Source: Streptomyces beigongshangae (GTDB lineage: Bacteria; Actinomycetota; Actinomycetes; Streptomycetales; Streptomycetaceae). Taken from it: DNA of 44,277 nucleotides. This document shows, piece after piece, positions 36,473-44,277 of this stretch. The notes under the pieces were generated by a model. That model worked only from the letters and a program-made list of their open reading frames with translations. It was not told where the DNA came from and did no database searches. The first letter of the stretch is position 1; each line of letters begins with the position of its first letter. Location of the stretch: contig NZ_JAHKJW010000034.1 of the NCBI RefSeq assembly GCF_019710745.1, forward strand, positions 41,589 to 85,865. The letters run 5' to 3'. Made by a program: the position numbers and the translations under genes.

Positions 36473-38839
36473 TTACTTCGCGGCGGAGACCTTCACGGTG
36501 ATCGTCGAACCGTCGCGGGGCTCCTTGACGATCGCGATCTTGGTGTTGGTGTCAGTGACCTTGACACCCCCGGTCGGGTTGGCCGCGTCGTAGTACGTGT
36601 TCGTGCGGTCGTTGAAGATCCGGTTGCCCGGCTGCGACTTGATCTTCGTCGCGACGTCCGCCTTGTGCAGCGTCAGGGCGTCCGTGCGGTACGAGCTGAA
36701 CGGCGAGTCGTAGGACTGGATGCGGTTGCGCATCACCGTGCCGTCGGACCACTTCAGCGCCTTCGGGTGGGCGTCCACCGGCAGCAGCAGACCGGTGCCC
36801 GGGTGCCGGCTGACGTTGTTGTCGCGCTGGGAGGTGTCCCACTTCCAGATCAGCAGACCGTTCTGGTAGGGGAAGTGCTCCACCCAGGACGGGCGCGTGG
36901 TCGCGAAGCCGAAGTTGTACGGGCCGACCTTCAGGGTCTTGTCGTACGACACGTACTGGCGGTTCTCGGCGATGTAGTACTGCGCGTAGTCCTTGGTGAA
37001 GGACGCGCCGATGCGGGAGAAGCCGGTCGCCTTCCACGCGGCGTCGGCGGTCTCGGCGTTGTCCGAGAAGAGCGCGGTGCCGTCGGCGGTGACGGTGATC
37101 CGGTCGGCCGCGAAGCCCTTCTGGGCCACGCCGCCGTCGGTGGAGTAGCGGAAGCGCAGGTCGATCTTCTGGCCCGCGTAGGCGTCGAGCGGGTACGACA
37201 GCTTCTTGTACGCGTCCACCGTGCCGGTCAGCGCGGGGCTGCCGCTGGCGTCACGCGGGATCGGGGTGCCGTCGACCGTTCCGTCGACCGCGGTCCACCG
37301 GGTGCCGCCGTCGGTGGAGACCTCGGTGTAGAGGTAGTCGAAGTCCGTCTCGATGTCGTAGTAGCCGTCGAGGGACAGCGTGGCCGACGACTTGCCGGTG
37401 AGGTCCACCGAACGGGTCAGCGTGTTCCTGAGGTTGTCGCCGCTGCCGCTCCACCACTGGGTGGCGCCCTCGGCCGGGGCGACGACCTCGGTGGTGACGG
37501 CCTTCCTCGGCAGTTCGACCACGAGGGCCTGGGCGTTCTTCGTGTTGTACTCGGCCACGCCCAGCGTGTGGGTGGAGCGCATCGCGGCCTTGGCCGTGTC
37601 GTACTTCAGCCAGCCGAGCTGCAGCTTGTCCCAGGCGGTCATGTCGCCGGGCAGGTCGCCGATGGCGTCCTTGCCCTCGCCGAGCCAGGAGCCGGAGGAC
37701 ATCAGGGTCCAGAAGGCGGTGGAGTTCTCGGCGGTGTTGGTCGTGTCGTAGTGGTCCGGCAGACCGAGGTCGTGGCCGTACTCGTGGGCGAAGACGCCGA
37801 GTCCGCCGTTCTCCGGCTGGATCGTGTAGTCGCCGACCCAGATGCCGGAGTCGCCGATCTGCGCGCCGCCCATCTTGTTGCCCTCGGGACCGGTGGCGCC
37901 TGCGTCGGTGCCGAACGCGTACCAGCGGTGGGCCCAGATGGCGTCCTCGCCCTGGGCGCCGCCGCCCGCGGACTCGTCCTCGCCGGCGTGCACGATCTGG
38001 AAGTGGTCGATGTAGCCGTCGGACTCGTTGAAGTCGCCGTCGCCGTCGAAGTCGTTGCGGTCCCACTTGTCGTAGGCGGACAGCTCGGACCTGATGTCGG
38101 CGTCGGACTTGCCGGCCGCCTTCTGGGCGTCGACCCAGGCGGTGACACCGTCGGCGACGGCGTTCCACGCGCAGGTGTCGGGGTCGCACTTGTTGGAGCC
38201 GTAGCGGGCCTCGTTGTAGGGCACCTTGACCCAGTCGGAGACCGCGCCGTCGATGGAGTAGCGGCCCGAGGACTGCTTCTCGTAGTACTTCTTCATCGAC
38301 TCGACACCCTTGCCGGTGCCGAAGTAGAGCTCCTCGAAGTGCTCCCGGTTGTAATCCGCCTGCCAGGCCGTGCTGTTGTCCTCGGCACGGTCCGGCTCGG
38401 CTATCCGGTTGTGCAGCGGGCCGGGGGTGCCGCCGTAGCGGCTGTCCACCTTGTCGCCGAACTCCACGAGGATCGTGAAGATCTGGTCGGTCTTCTCCCG
38501 GCCGAGCTCCACGTACTTGCCGTCCTGGAGCTTGACGACCCGCGAACCGTCGCGCTCGGCGACCTTCGCGTCACCGGAGAGGACCTTCTTGAGGGCCTCT
38601 TCGCGCTGGGCTTCCTGGCGGTCGGTCAGGGGGCCCTTGAGGTCGTGCTCGCGCTCGTGTCCGTGTCCGTGCCCGGCACCGTCGCCGGCGGGCGCCGGGT
38701 CCTGCCGGTTCGCGGCCGCGGCCGGCCGGTCGCCGGCGTCGGCGGCCTGTGCCACCGCGAAGGTCGAGAACGTGGCGGCGGCCGCTGCCATCGCCACACC
38801 CACCGCGGCTGCTCTGAACGTCCATGGTCTGCTGATCAC
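36473..38839 (-). CDS. Secreted M6 (immune inhibitor A-like) metalloprotease
   Basis: A 788-residue secreted zinc protease. The start is GTG 38839 with GGAGGA about 9 bases upstream; the signal peptide is about 1-32 (WTFRAAAVGVAMAAAAATFS). A His/Asp-rich propeptide follows (GHGHGHEREHDLKGPLTDRQ), then the M6 domain with H352-E-Y-G-H356-D-L-G-L-P-D-H363, the HExxHxxGxxD zinc motif, a likely calcium-binding region (DRNDFDGDGDFNESDGYID) and a C-terminal immunoglobulin-like/MAM-type region with TYYDAANPTGG. It would degrade proteins outside the cell. Its own terminator follows. Regulation by development or nutrient limitation is possible, but no clear site is seen. Confidence 0.93.
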   Translation of the reverse strand: MISRPWTFRAAAVGVAMAAAAATFSTFAVAQAADAGDRPAAAANRQDPAPAGDGAGHGHGHEREHDLKGPLTDRQEAQREEALKKVLSGDAKVAERDGSRVVKLQDGKYVELGREKTDQIFTILVEFGDKVDSRYGGTPGPLHNRIAEPDRAEDNSTAWQADYNREHFEELYFGTGKGVESMKKYYEKQSSGRYSIDGAVSDWVKVPYNEARYGSNKCDPDTCAWNAVADGVTAWVDAQKAAGKSDADIRSELSAYDKWDRNDFDGDGDFNESDGYIDHFQIVHAGEDESAGGGAQGEDAIWAHRWYAFGTDAGATGPEGNKMGGAQIGDSGIWVGDYTIQPENGGLGVFAHEYGHDLGLPDHYDTTNTAENSTAFWTLMSSGSWLGEGKDAIGDLPGDMTAWDKLQLGWLKYDTAKAAMRSTHTLGVAEYNTKNAQALVVELPRKAVTTEVVAPAEGATQWWSGSGDNLRNTLTRSVDLTGKSSATLSLDGYYDIETDFDYLYTEVSTDGGTRWTAVDGTVDGTPIPRDASGSPALTGTVDAYKKLSYPLDAYAGQKIDLRFRYSTDGGVAQKGFAADRITVTADGTALFSDNAETADAAWKATGFSRIGASFTKDYAQYYIAENRQYVSYDKTLKVGPYNFGFATTRPSWVEHFPYQNGLLIWKWDTSQRDNNVSRHPGTGLLLPVDAHPKALKWSDGTVMRNRIQSYDSPFSSYRTDALTLHKADVATKIKSQPGNRIFNDRTNTYYDAANPTGGVKVTDTNTKIAIVKEPRDGSTITVKVSAAK

Positions 38840-39307
38840 TTGAGGCAGTCCTCCCTCGCGCCCGGGCGCGCGGAAGGAGGGTGTCCAGGTCATGGAGTCC
38901 GCGCGCACTCTGTGCGCGTCACAAGTGACGACATTCGATCGGAGTTGGCCGAGAAAAGACAGACCTTGACTTGGACAGATCAAGTGGGATATGTACCGGC
39001 GGCCCGGTGGGACACGCACCGGCGGTCCGTCGGCGGCCGGTCCGTGTACCGCTCAACAGGCGCGTCCACCTGCCGGGTTGTCGGATCCGATGATTCAGTG
39101 CGCCCCCCCGTGCACCGGCACCGTGGGTCAGCTCACGCTTACTGCTCGTTCCCCTCGGGCAGACAGGCGAATAGAGTCGTTTGGCGGCGCGCCGGTTTTC
39201 CGGTGATTTGCTGATCGACACCGTTGTCTCACCCCTGATTCCCATCCGCCACCTCCCCCATCGCGAGAGGCACCCGGGGGGAGCTCCCCACCCGAGGACG
39301 GAATGCC
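38840..39307. other. Divergent regulatory gap upstream of the M6 protease
   Basis: About 470 bases without a gene. It includes TTGACT (38965) and TATGTA (38989) 18 bases apart, a plausible plus-strand promoter, and the dyad ACTTG-N7-CAAGT just downstream. The sequence GTCACAAGTGACG near 38918 is also palindromic. The rest is ordinary GC-rich intergenic DNA. Confidence 0.45.
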
Positions 39308-39592
39308 ATGCCTCGTCCGACCGCCGCACAGCTCGCCTACGGTTCCTGCACCGTGATCCTCTCGACGCTCGCCATGCTGCTGCTGTCACAGACGAGTTCG
39401 GGCGTGGGAGTCGTGGTCATAGCGCTCTCCGCCCTCGCGCTCGGCCTCCTCGTGGCCATGACGGTCCCCGCGCCCAGGGCCACCGCCCCCACGTCTCCCC
39501 CGTCCGGCGCCGTCACGGAACAGCGTGTTCCGGTACAGCGCGAGACCGTCTCCGCCGCGCGTTCGTCCGAGCCGGTGCGCGAACGCGCCTGA
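39308..39592 (+). CDS. Small two-helix membrane protein (94 aa)
   Basis: A 94-residue protein with two hydrophobic segments (TVILSTLAMLLLSQ and VGVVVIALSALALGLLVAMTV), then a polar tail rich in Pro, Thr, Arg and Ser. GAGGA lies about 12 bases upstream of the ATG. No family recognised. It is convergent with the RDD gene at 39656, and its end shares the short repeat GAGCCGGTGCGCGAACGCGCC / GAGCCGGTGGGCGAACGCGCC (39580 and 39618) with the sequence just after it. Confidence 0.65.
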   Translation: MPRPTAAQLAYGSCTVILSTLAMLLLSQTSSGVGVVVIALSALALGLLVAMTVPAPRATAPTSPPSGAVTEQRVPVQRETVSAARSSEPVRERA

Positions 39593-39655
39593 GCCCGTGG
39601 ACGAACCCGTCCGAGCCGGTGGGCGAACGCGCCGGGCGGCCAGGACGGTGGGCGG

Positions 39656-40387
39656 TCAGCCGGTGCTGACGACCACCGTCCTGGCCGCCTTGTCGTGCAG
39701 CCCCTGCTTGTACGGCTTGTCGACGAAGCTCCAGCCGCCCGCGACGGCGGTCCAGATGCAGGCGCAGCAGAACGCGAACGGCACCCACAGCACCAGGGCC
39801 CGGACCAGACTGGTCCGCACGGAGGGCGTGGAGCCGTCGTCGAGGTTCGCCACCCGCAGGTGCAGCCACTTCTTGCCGAGGGTCTGTCCCGACCTGGACG
39901 TCATGAACGTGTCGTAACCGAGGTAGAGCAGCAGGGCGATCAGGGACTGCCCGAAGGAATTGCCGTACTGGATGCTGTCGGCGTCCGTGTCGTACTCGCT
40001 GACGCCGAAGCCCCACGTCAGCAGCCACACCACGACGGCCACCAGGACCATGTCGACGATCCGGGCGAGCACGCGTCTGCCGCTGTCGGCGAGCGGTGGC
40101 ATCCCGGCGAGCGGATCGGTGGCGTACGGGCCGCCGCCGTAGGGGTCACCGCCGCCGCGGGGCGGTGGCGGTCCCCCGTACGGGGGACCGGCGCCCGGCG
40201 GCGGGGCTCCGTACGGGGAACCCGCGCCCGGCGGCGGGGGCCGGTCGTCGTGCGGAGGGCCGTACGGCGGGTCGTGGGGGGAACCGCCGCCCTCCCCGGG
40301 ACCGGGCGGCTGCTTCCGGAACGGGTCCCCGTCCGGCGGCTTCCGGAACGGATCGTCGTCGGGAGGGGGCGGCGGCTCGGTGCTCAT
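39656..40387 (-). CDS. RDD family membrane protein
   Basis: A 243-residue protein: a Pro/Gly-rich, cytoplasmic N-terminal tail (PPPPDDDPFRK twice, PPYGPPHDDRPPPP) and an RDD domain (SGRRVLARIVDMVLVAVVVW, GYDTFMTSRSGQTLGKKWLH, and a C-terminal FVDKPYKQGLHDKAARTVVV). The signature R-x-x-A-x-x-x-D and GQTLGK are visible. RDD proteins are membrane proteins of unclear role, some acting as Na+/H+ antiporters. Its paralogue follows at 40449, so the pair arose by duplication or is a conserved set. Confidence 0.9.
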   Translation of the reverse strand: MSTEPPPPPDDDPFRKPPDGDPFRKQPPGPGEGGGSPHDPPYGPPHDDRPPPPGAGSPYGAPPPGAGPPYGGPPPPRGGGDPYGGGPYATDPLAGMPPLADSGRRVLARIVDMVLVAVVVWLLTWGFGVSEYDTDADSIQYGNSFGQSLIALLLYLGYDTFMTSRSGQTLGKKWLHLRVANLDDGSTPSVRTSLVRALVLWVPFAFCCACIWTAVAGGWSFVDKPYKQGLHDKAARTVVVSTG

Positions 40388-40448
40388 GCCCCGAGTCGAC
40401 CGCGAACCCCCGGACCGTGCAATGGGGGACGGCCGTCCGGATTACCCG

Positions 40449-42143
40449 TCAGCCCGCGACGAACGTATGGGCCGCCTTGTCGTGCCAGCACTGGCGCCAC
40501 GGGCGGTCGAACAGGCCCCACACGACACCCACGGCACCGATGGCGAGGACGCCCGGGACGCTGTAGACGAGCCAGCGGCGCAGGGCGAGGGCGAACGTGG
40601 GCGGCTCGCCCCCCTCGATGTCCCGCACCTGGAGGCCGAACAGCCTCTTCCCGAGGGTGCGGCCCCACTTCGCGGTGGGCAGTGCCTCGTAGAGGACGCC
40701 GAAGACGACCAGGACGCCGAGCACGATGCCCAGGTAGAGCGCGGTCGTGCCGTCCAGCAGCCACACCGTGACCGTCTCGCCGGATGCCTTGGCCGCGTCG
40801 ATCTTCCCGTTGACGTGGTCGACGGCCCTGGCGCCCAGCGGTACGGCCGCCGCACCGGTGACCGCGGTCAGCACGAGCGTGTCGACGAGGCGGGCGGCGA
40901 ACCGCTTGCCGAGCCCCGCCGGACGCGCGTTCGCCTGCGAGCGGGCCGCCGCCTGGAACGGGTCCTCGCGCACCGGCTTCCACGGCACGACGGGCTGGTC
41001 GTCGTCCGGTCCGGCCAGCCGGTGCACCTGCTGGGCCCAGGAGGGCTGCCCGCCGCCGGGGCCCGCGCTCATGGGCGCCTGGGCGTGGGACTGCGGGGGC
41101 ACCGTGGGCGCGGGCGCGGGCTGCTGCTGCGGGCCGGCGGGGGCGGCGGGCGCCGCGGAGGCTCCCTGCGCCGCGGGTGTCGTGGGTGCCGCGGGTGTCG
41201 TCGGGGAGGCGGGGGCGGCCGGGGCGGCGAACGCGGAGCCCGGCTGCCCCGGGGTCCCGGGTTCCGGGACCAGGCCGCGGGCCTGGGCCGCGGTGAGCCG
41301 CTGCCCCGTGCGCGGCGACCTGGTCCTGAAGGCCATCGTGCCCTCGGAGGGGAGGGGTTCGCGGGAGCCGGGGACGCCGGGCAGGCGGGGGCCGGAGGCG
41401 GCAGCGGTGCCTGCGGCGCCTGCGGCTTCGGCGGCGCCCGAAGCGCCCGAGGTGTTCGGGACCGGGTTCTGCGCGCGTCCGGCGACGTGCGCGCGCCCGG
41501 CGCCCATCGCACCGGCCGATCCGGCGGTCCCGGCGGGGCGTACGGGTCCCGTGGGCCTGCGGAACACCACGGTCCCGCCGTCGGCCGAAGGCGCGGGCGT
41601 CCCCGAGTCCCCTCCGGGACCGGGCGGCGGCCCGTGGAACGTGGCCGTGCCGTCCGTGTGCTCCGACTTCCCCTCGGGCTGCGAGGGGTGTGCGGACTGC
41701 GCGGCCTGCACGGGCTGTGCGGCCTGTGGCGGCTCCGCCTGCTGGGCCGCGGGGTCCGGTGCCGCGCGCGGGTCGCGCGGGTCCGGTGAACCCCAGCGGA
41801 CCCGGCGGTCCGGATCGCCGCCGAAGCCGGTCTGCCGGGAGCGGTCGGCGCCCCACGCGGTGGCCGGCTCGGGGCGGCTGCCGTGCTGCGCGTCGGCGGG
41901 CGACGGCGCCGCGGCCGGCGGGTCCTCGTCGAAGAAGTGCGGGCCCGTCTCCTCCGTGGACACGGGTGCGGGCCGCGCGCCCGCGGGCGACGGGATCGGT
42001 TCACCGCCGGCCGGCGCCGGCCGGCTGGTGCCCGGCACCCAGGAGGCGCCGTTCCAGTACCGGACATAACCAGGAATGGACGGGTCCGGGTAGTACCCCT
42101 CGCGGGGCCTGTCATCGCCGGGGGCCGGGGTTGGGGCGCTCAT
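40449..42143 (-). CDS. RDD family protein with DUF2510-like and long disordered N-terminus
   Basis: A 564-residue protein. Residues 14-38 form a DUF2510-like motif (REGYYPDPSIPGYVRYWNGA, then SW). About 350 residues of Pro/Ala/Gln-rich disorder follow, then an RDD domain at the C-terminus (LGKRFAARLVDTLVLTAVTG, GRTLGKRLFGLQVRDIEGG, and HDKAAHTFVAG). The ATG at 42143 precedes this motif. The long tail probably serves as a scaffold at the membrane. It lies upstream of the shorter RDD gene in the same direction. Confidence 0.88.
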   Translation of the reverse strand: MSAPTPAPGDDRPREGYYPDPSIPGYVRYWNGASWVPGTSRPAPAGGEPIPSPAGARPAPVSTEETGPHFFDEDPPAAAPSPADAQHGSRPEPATAWGADRSRQTGFGGDPDRRVRWGSPDPRDPRAAPDPAAQQAEPPQAAQPVQAAQSAHPSQPEGKSEHTDGTATFHGPPPGPGGDSGTPAPSADGGTVVFRRPTGPVRPAGTAGSAGAMGAGRAHVAGRAQNPVPNTSGASGAAEAAGAAGTAAASGPRLPGVPGSREPLPSEGTMAFRTRSPRTGQRLTAAQARGLVPEPGTPGQPGSAFAAPAAPASPTTPAAPTTPAAQGASAAPAAPAGPQQQPAPAPTVPPQSHAQAPMSAGPGGGQPSWAQQVHRLAGPDDDQPVVPWKPVREDPFQAAARSQANARPAGLGKRFAARLVDTLVLTAVTGAAAVPLGARAVDHVNGKIDAAKASGETVTVWLLDGTTALYLGIVLGVLVVFGVLYEALPTAKWGRTLGKRLFGLQVRDIEGGEPPTFALALRRWLVYSVPGVLAIGAVGVVWGLFDRPWRQCWHDKAAHTFVAG

Positions 42144-42453
42144 GTCCGTCGTCCCGTATCTGCTCGGGGGTCGTGTTGAGCGTCCACATCTATCAGACCG
42201 GCGCAACCGACACCCCCGCTCCCGGCGTACCCACCCCCTTCGAGCGGAGTTCCCCCACACTCTCCCGGGGCCGCGGGGTACAGGGGCCCCGGGGGCGGCG
42301 GGGCCTTCCCGGGGGACTTCCACGGACCGGCGCGGCGCTCCGGGCGCCGCGCCCCCACCACCCGTACGGGTCGCACGGGTCGCACGTGTCGTACGGGTCG
42401 TACGGGTCGTACGGGTCGTACGGACTTCTCCGTGGAGGGGGCCGGGCGCGGGT
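42144..42453. other. Gap with a nonamer tandem repeat between RDD and glcD-like genes
   Basis: About 310 bases without a gene. It contains a CG-rich run with CCCCGGGGGCGGCGGGG and the 9-bp tandem repeat listed separately. No good promoter is visible. Confidence 0.5.
42365..42424. repeat. 9-bp tandem repeat (TACGGGTCG) x6 plus partial
   Basis: Copies: TACGGGTCG, CACGGGTCG, CACGTGTCG, then three TACGGGTCG and TACGGA. Just after the glcD-like stop, on the opposite side. On the minus strand it would read as an Arg-Pro-Val run, but no gene uses it. Confidence 0.88.
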
Positions 42454-43878
42454 TCAGAAGAGCTTGCCCGGGTTGAGGAGGTGCAGCGGGTCGAAGGCCG
42501 CCTTGACCGCCCGCTGCATCTCGACGCCGACCGGGCCGATCTCGCGCGCCAGCCACTCCTTCTTGAGGACGCCCACGCCGTGCTCGCCGGTGATCGTGCC
42601 ACCCAGTTCCAGGCCGAGGGCCATGATCTCCTCGAAGGACTCGCGGGCACGCCGGGACTCGTCCGGGTCGCCCGCGTCGAAGCAGACGGTCGGGTGGGTG
42701 TTGCCGTCGCCGGCGTGGGCGACGACCCCGATGGTCAGCCGGTGCTTCGCGGCGATCCGGTCGACCCCTTCGAGCATCTCGGCCAGCCGGGAGCGGGGGA
42801 CGCACACGTCGTCGATCATCGTCGTGCCCTTGACCGCCTCCAGCCCGGTCAGGGACATCCGGCGGGCCTGCAGGAGCAGTTCCGACTCGGCCGCGTCCTC
42901 CGCCGGTACGACCTGGGTGGCGCCGGCCGCCTCGCACAGCGCGCCGACCGCCGCCAGGTCGGTGCCCGGGTCGGGGGTGTCGAAGGCGGCGAGGAGCAGG
43001 GCCTCGGTGCTCTCCGGCAGGCCCATGTGCGCCATGTCGTTGACGGCCTTCACCGTCGTGCGGTCCATCAGTTCGAGGAGGGACGGCACGTGGCCGCCCT
43101 CCATGATCCGGCAGATCGCGTCGCAGGCCGCCGTCGCGGACGCGAACTCCGCCACCAGCACCAGCTGTTGCGGCGGCTGCGGCTTCAGGGCGAGGACCGC
43201 CCCGACGACGATGCCGAGCGAGCCCTCCGAGCCGACGAAGAGGCGCGTCAGGTCGTATCCGGCGACGCCCTTCGCCGTGCGGCGGCCGGTGGACATCAGG
43301 CGTCCGTCGGCCAGGACGACGTCCAGGCCGAGGACGTACTCGGCCGTCACCCCGTACTTCACGCAGCACAGGCCGCCGGAGGCCGTGCCGATGTTGCCGC
43401 CGATGGTGCACATCTCCCAGCTGGAGGGGTCCGGCGGGTAGTACAGGCCGTGTTCGCCCACGGCGCGGGAGAGCGTGGCGTTGACGACGCCCGGCTCGAC
43501 CACCGCGATCCGGTCGACCGGGCTGATCTCCAGGATCCGGTCCATCTTGACCAGGGAGAGCACGATGCAGCCCTCGGAGGCGTTGGCGGCCCCGGACAGG
43601 CCCGTACGGGCGCCCTGCGGGACGACCGGTACGCGCAGCGCGGTGGCGACGCGCATGACGTGCTGGACCTGTTCGACGGTGCGCGGCAGCACGACGGCGG
43701 CCGGGGTGCCCGCCTCGCAGAAGCTGGCCATGTCGTGGGCGTACGAGCTGGTGACGTCCGGGTCGGTGAGGACGGCCTCGGCCGGCAGGCCCGCCAGGAG
43801 ACGCTCGGCGAGGCTGCCCGGCGTCACCGTCGCCGCCGCCACGGTGTCTTCGTCGGGTCGGGCTTCGATACGGCTCAT
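42454..43878 (-). CDS. FAD-binding oxidase, GlcD-like (glycolate/D-lactate type)
   Basis: A 474-residue flavoprotein of the GlcD/vanillyl-alcohol oxidase family. The FAD domain has VVLPRTVEQVQHVMRVATAL, PQGARTGLSGAANASEGCIV, and CTIGGNIGTASGGLCCVKYG; the C-terminal substrate domain has ITGEHGVGVLKKEWL and HLLNPGKLF, the family's end signature. The His in EHGVG contacts the flavin/substrate. It oxidises a 2-hydroxy acid, glycolate or D-lactate being likely. GlcE/GlcF partners are not in the window, so it may act alone. The ATG at 43878 begins the usual N-terminus. Confidence 0.93.
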   Translation of the reverse strand: MSRIEARPDEDTVAAATVTPGSLAERLLAGLPAEAVLTDPDVTSSYAHDMASFCEAGTPAAVVLPRTVEQVQHVMRVATALRVPVVPQGARTGLSGAANASEGCIVLSLVKMDRILEISPVDRIAVVEPGVVNATLSRAVGEHGLYYPPDPSSWEMCTIGGNIGTASGGLCCVKYGVTAEYVLGLDVVLADGRLMSTGRRTAKGVAGYDLTRLFVGSEGSLGIVVGAVLALKPQPPQQLVLVAEFASATAACDAICRIMEGGHVPSLLELMDRTTVKAVNDMAHMGLPESTEALLLAAFDTPDPGTDLAAVGALCEAAGATQVVPAEDAAESELLLQARRMSLTGLEAVKGTTMIDDVCVPRSRLAEMLEGVDRIAAKHRLTIGVVAHAGDGNTHPTVCFDAGDPDESRRARESFEEIMALGLELGGTITGEHGVGVLKKEWLAREIGPVGVEMQRAVKAAFDPLHLLNPGKLF

Positions 43879-44057
43879 GATCACAGCGTCGCACCCGGGG
43901 CCATCGGTGTGAACCCTGCCCGCACCGGACTTTTCGTGTCGGGGTGGTGGCGGGGTGTGCTCTTCATATTGACGCACAGTGACGGCATGGAAAGCGGCGG
44001 GAAACGCGGCACGAAGCGGCAATCGACGTCCGGGACGAAGGCCGGAACGGGGGCGGG

Positions 44058-44277
44058 ATGACGGCCGGGACGGGGGACGAGGCGCAGGGTGGTGCGGGAG
44101 GCGGTGCGGGAGGCGGTTCGGCCCGGCGTGACGTCTCGTCGCCGTGGACGACGGTCGGGGTCGTCGCGGGATGCCTCGTGCTGGGCGGTGCGCTGACGGG
44201 GGCGCCCGGCCAGGACCGCCCGGCGGCGCCCGCCTCGGGGCCCGTCGCGCGCGCCGCCGGCGCGGTCGGGACCGGGG
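44058..44277 (+). CDS. Start of a membrane-anchored protein (cut by window end)
   Basis: Partial: 73 codons visible from ATG 44058. The start is polar and Gly-rich (MTAGTGDEAQGGAGGGAGGG), followed by a membrane helix (WTTVGVVAGCLVLGGALTGA) and an Ala/Pro/Gly-rich segment. The ATG overlaps the stop of a 24-residue frame (43987-44061, ATGA), which itself has no recognisable coding character. GGGCGGG lies directly upstream. It is divergent from the glcD-like gene. The family cannot be told from this fragment. Confidence 0.5.
   Translation, partial: MTAGTGDEAQGGAGGGAGGGSARRDVSSPWTTVGVVAGCLVLGGALTGAPGQDRPAAPASGPVARAAGAVGTG

Noticed and set aside
43987..44061. 24-residue frame (MESGGKRGTKRQSTSGTKAG) overlapping the last gene
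   Set aside because: Low-complexity, no ribosome site and no known family; the overlap with ATG 44058 is probably chance.
1..44277. CRISPR array, prophage or integrative element
   Set aside because: No regularly spaced repeats, integrase, relaxase or phage structural genes are visible; tandem repeats found have no spacers.

Overview
The window is high-GC (about 70%) actinobacterial chromosome and almost certainly Streptomyces. The signs are strong G/C at third codon positions, DUF397/DUF5753 regulator pairs, DasR (dre) sites in front of GlcNAc PTS genes, and a gene order that I recall from the S. coelicolor core chromosome (nagF-nagE1-nagE2 through cysM-cysO-mec to clpS-pncB). I see no prophage, integrase, intact insertion sequence or CRISPR array.

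Layout. 1-2.9 kb is the most eroded part: the end of an XRE/DUF5753 regulator with its DUF397 partner, a decayed second regulator with a second DUF397 gene, a SMI1/KNR4 gene, and about 0.65 kb of non-coding, repeat-like sequence. 2.9-11.7 kb holds a hypothetical protein, a Tat-exported CE12-like esterase, a GlxA-type regulator divergent from a small membrane protein, an MFS transporter, a DUF445 protein and a membrane-anchored GDSL hydrolase. 11.7-18.6 kb is cell-envelope related: a DUF1707/LiaF-like protein, a three-gene ABC-2 exporter and a bifunctional penicillin-binding protein. 18.6-21.5 kb holds a guanidinium exporter gene behind a guanidine-III riboswitch, an orphan GroES-like protein, a DUF3618 protein, a Bcp peroxiredoxin, an HNH endonuclease that seems to start at CTG, and an atypical tRNA-like gene 11 nt after it. 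21.5-27.7 kb holds rdgB, a lipoprotein, rph, the PTS genes nagF, nagE1 and nagE2 with three dre sites, and a metallo-beta-lactamase-fold hydrolase. 27.9-35.9 kb holds a membrane-tethered PemK/MazF-like protein, then a protein-bound-sulfur cysteine pathway (cysM, cysO, a cysteine-rich leader peptide and a JAMM protease), an amino-acid permease, DUF2017, clpS, and the NAD salvage genes pncB and pncA. 36-44.3 kb holds a small hypothetical protein, a large secreted M6 metalloprotease, a small membrane protein, two RDD proteins, a GlcD-type FAD oxidase and the start of a membrane-anchored protein cut by the window end.

How genes work together. NagF (EIIB) and the two EIIC subunits import N-acetylglucosamine and share DasR operators. 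The JAMM protease, CysO and CysM form the thiocarboxylate route to cysteine. CysO here ends in Gly-Gly-Met-Val, so it must be trimmed before activation, and a 33-residue peptide with two Cys codons lies between the protease and cysO as a likely cysteine-sensing leader. ClpS, DUF2017 and the JAMM protease keep the neighbourhood seen in mycobacteria. PncA and PncB convert nicotinamide to nicotinate mononucleotide.

The observations most worth a second look are the tRNA-like gene (CCUAGGA anticodon loop lacking U33) beside the CTG-initiated HNH gene, the CysO tail with its leader peptide, the guanidine-III riboswitch with a covarying helix, and the membrane-anchored MazF-like protein with no antitoxin gene.
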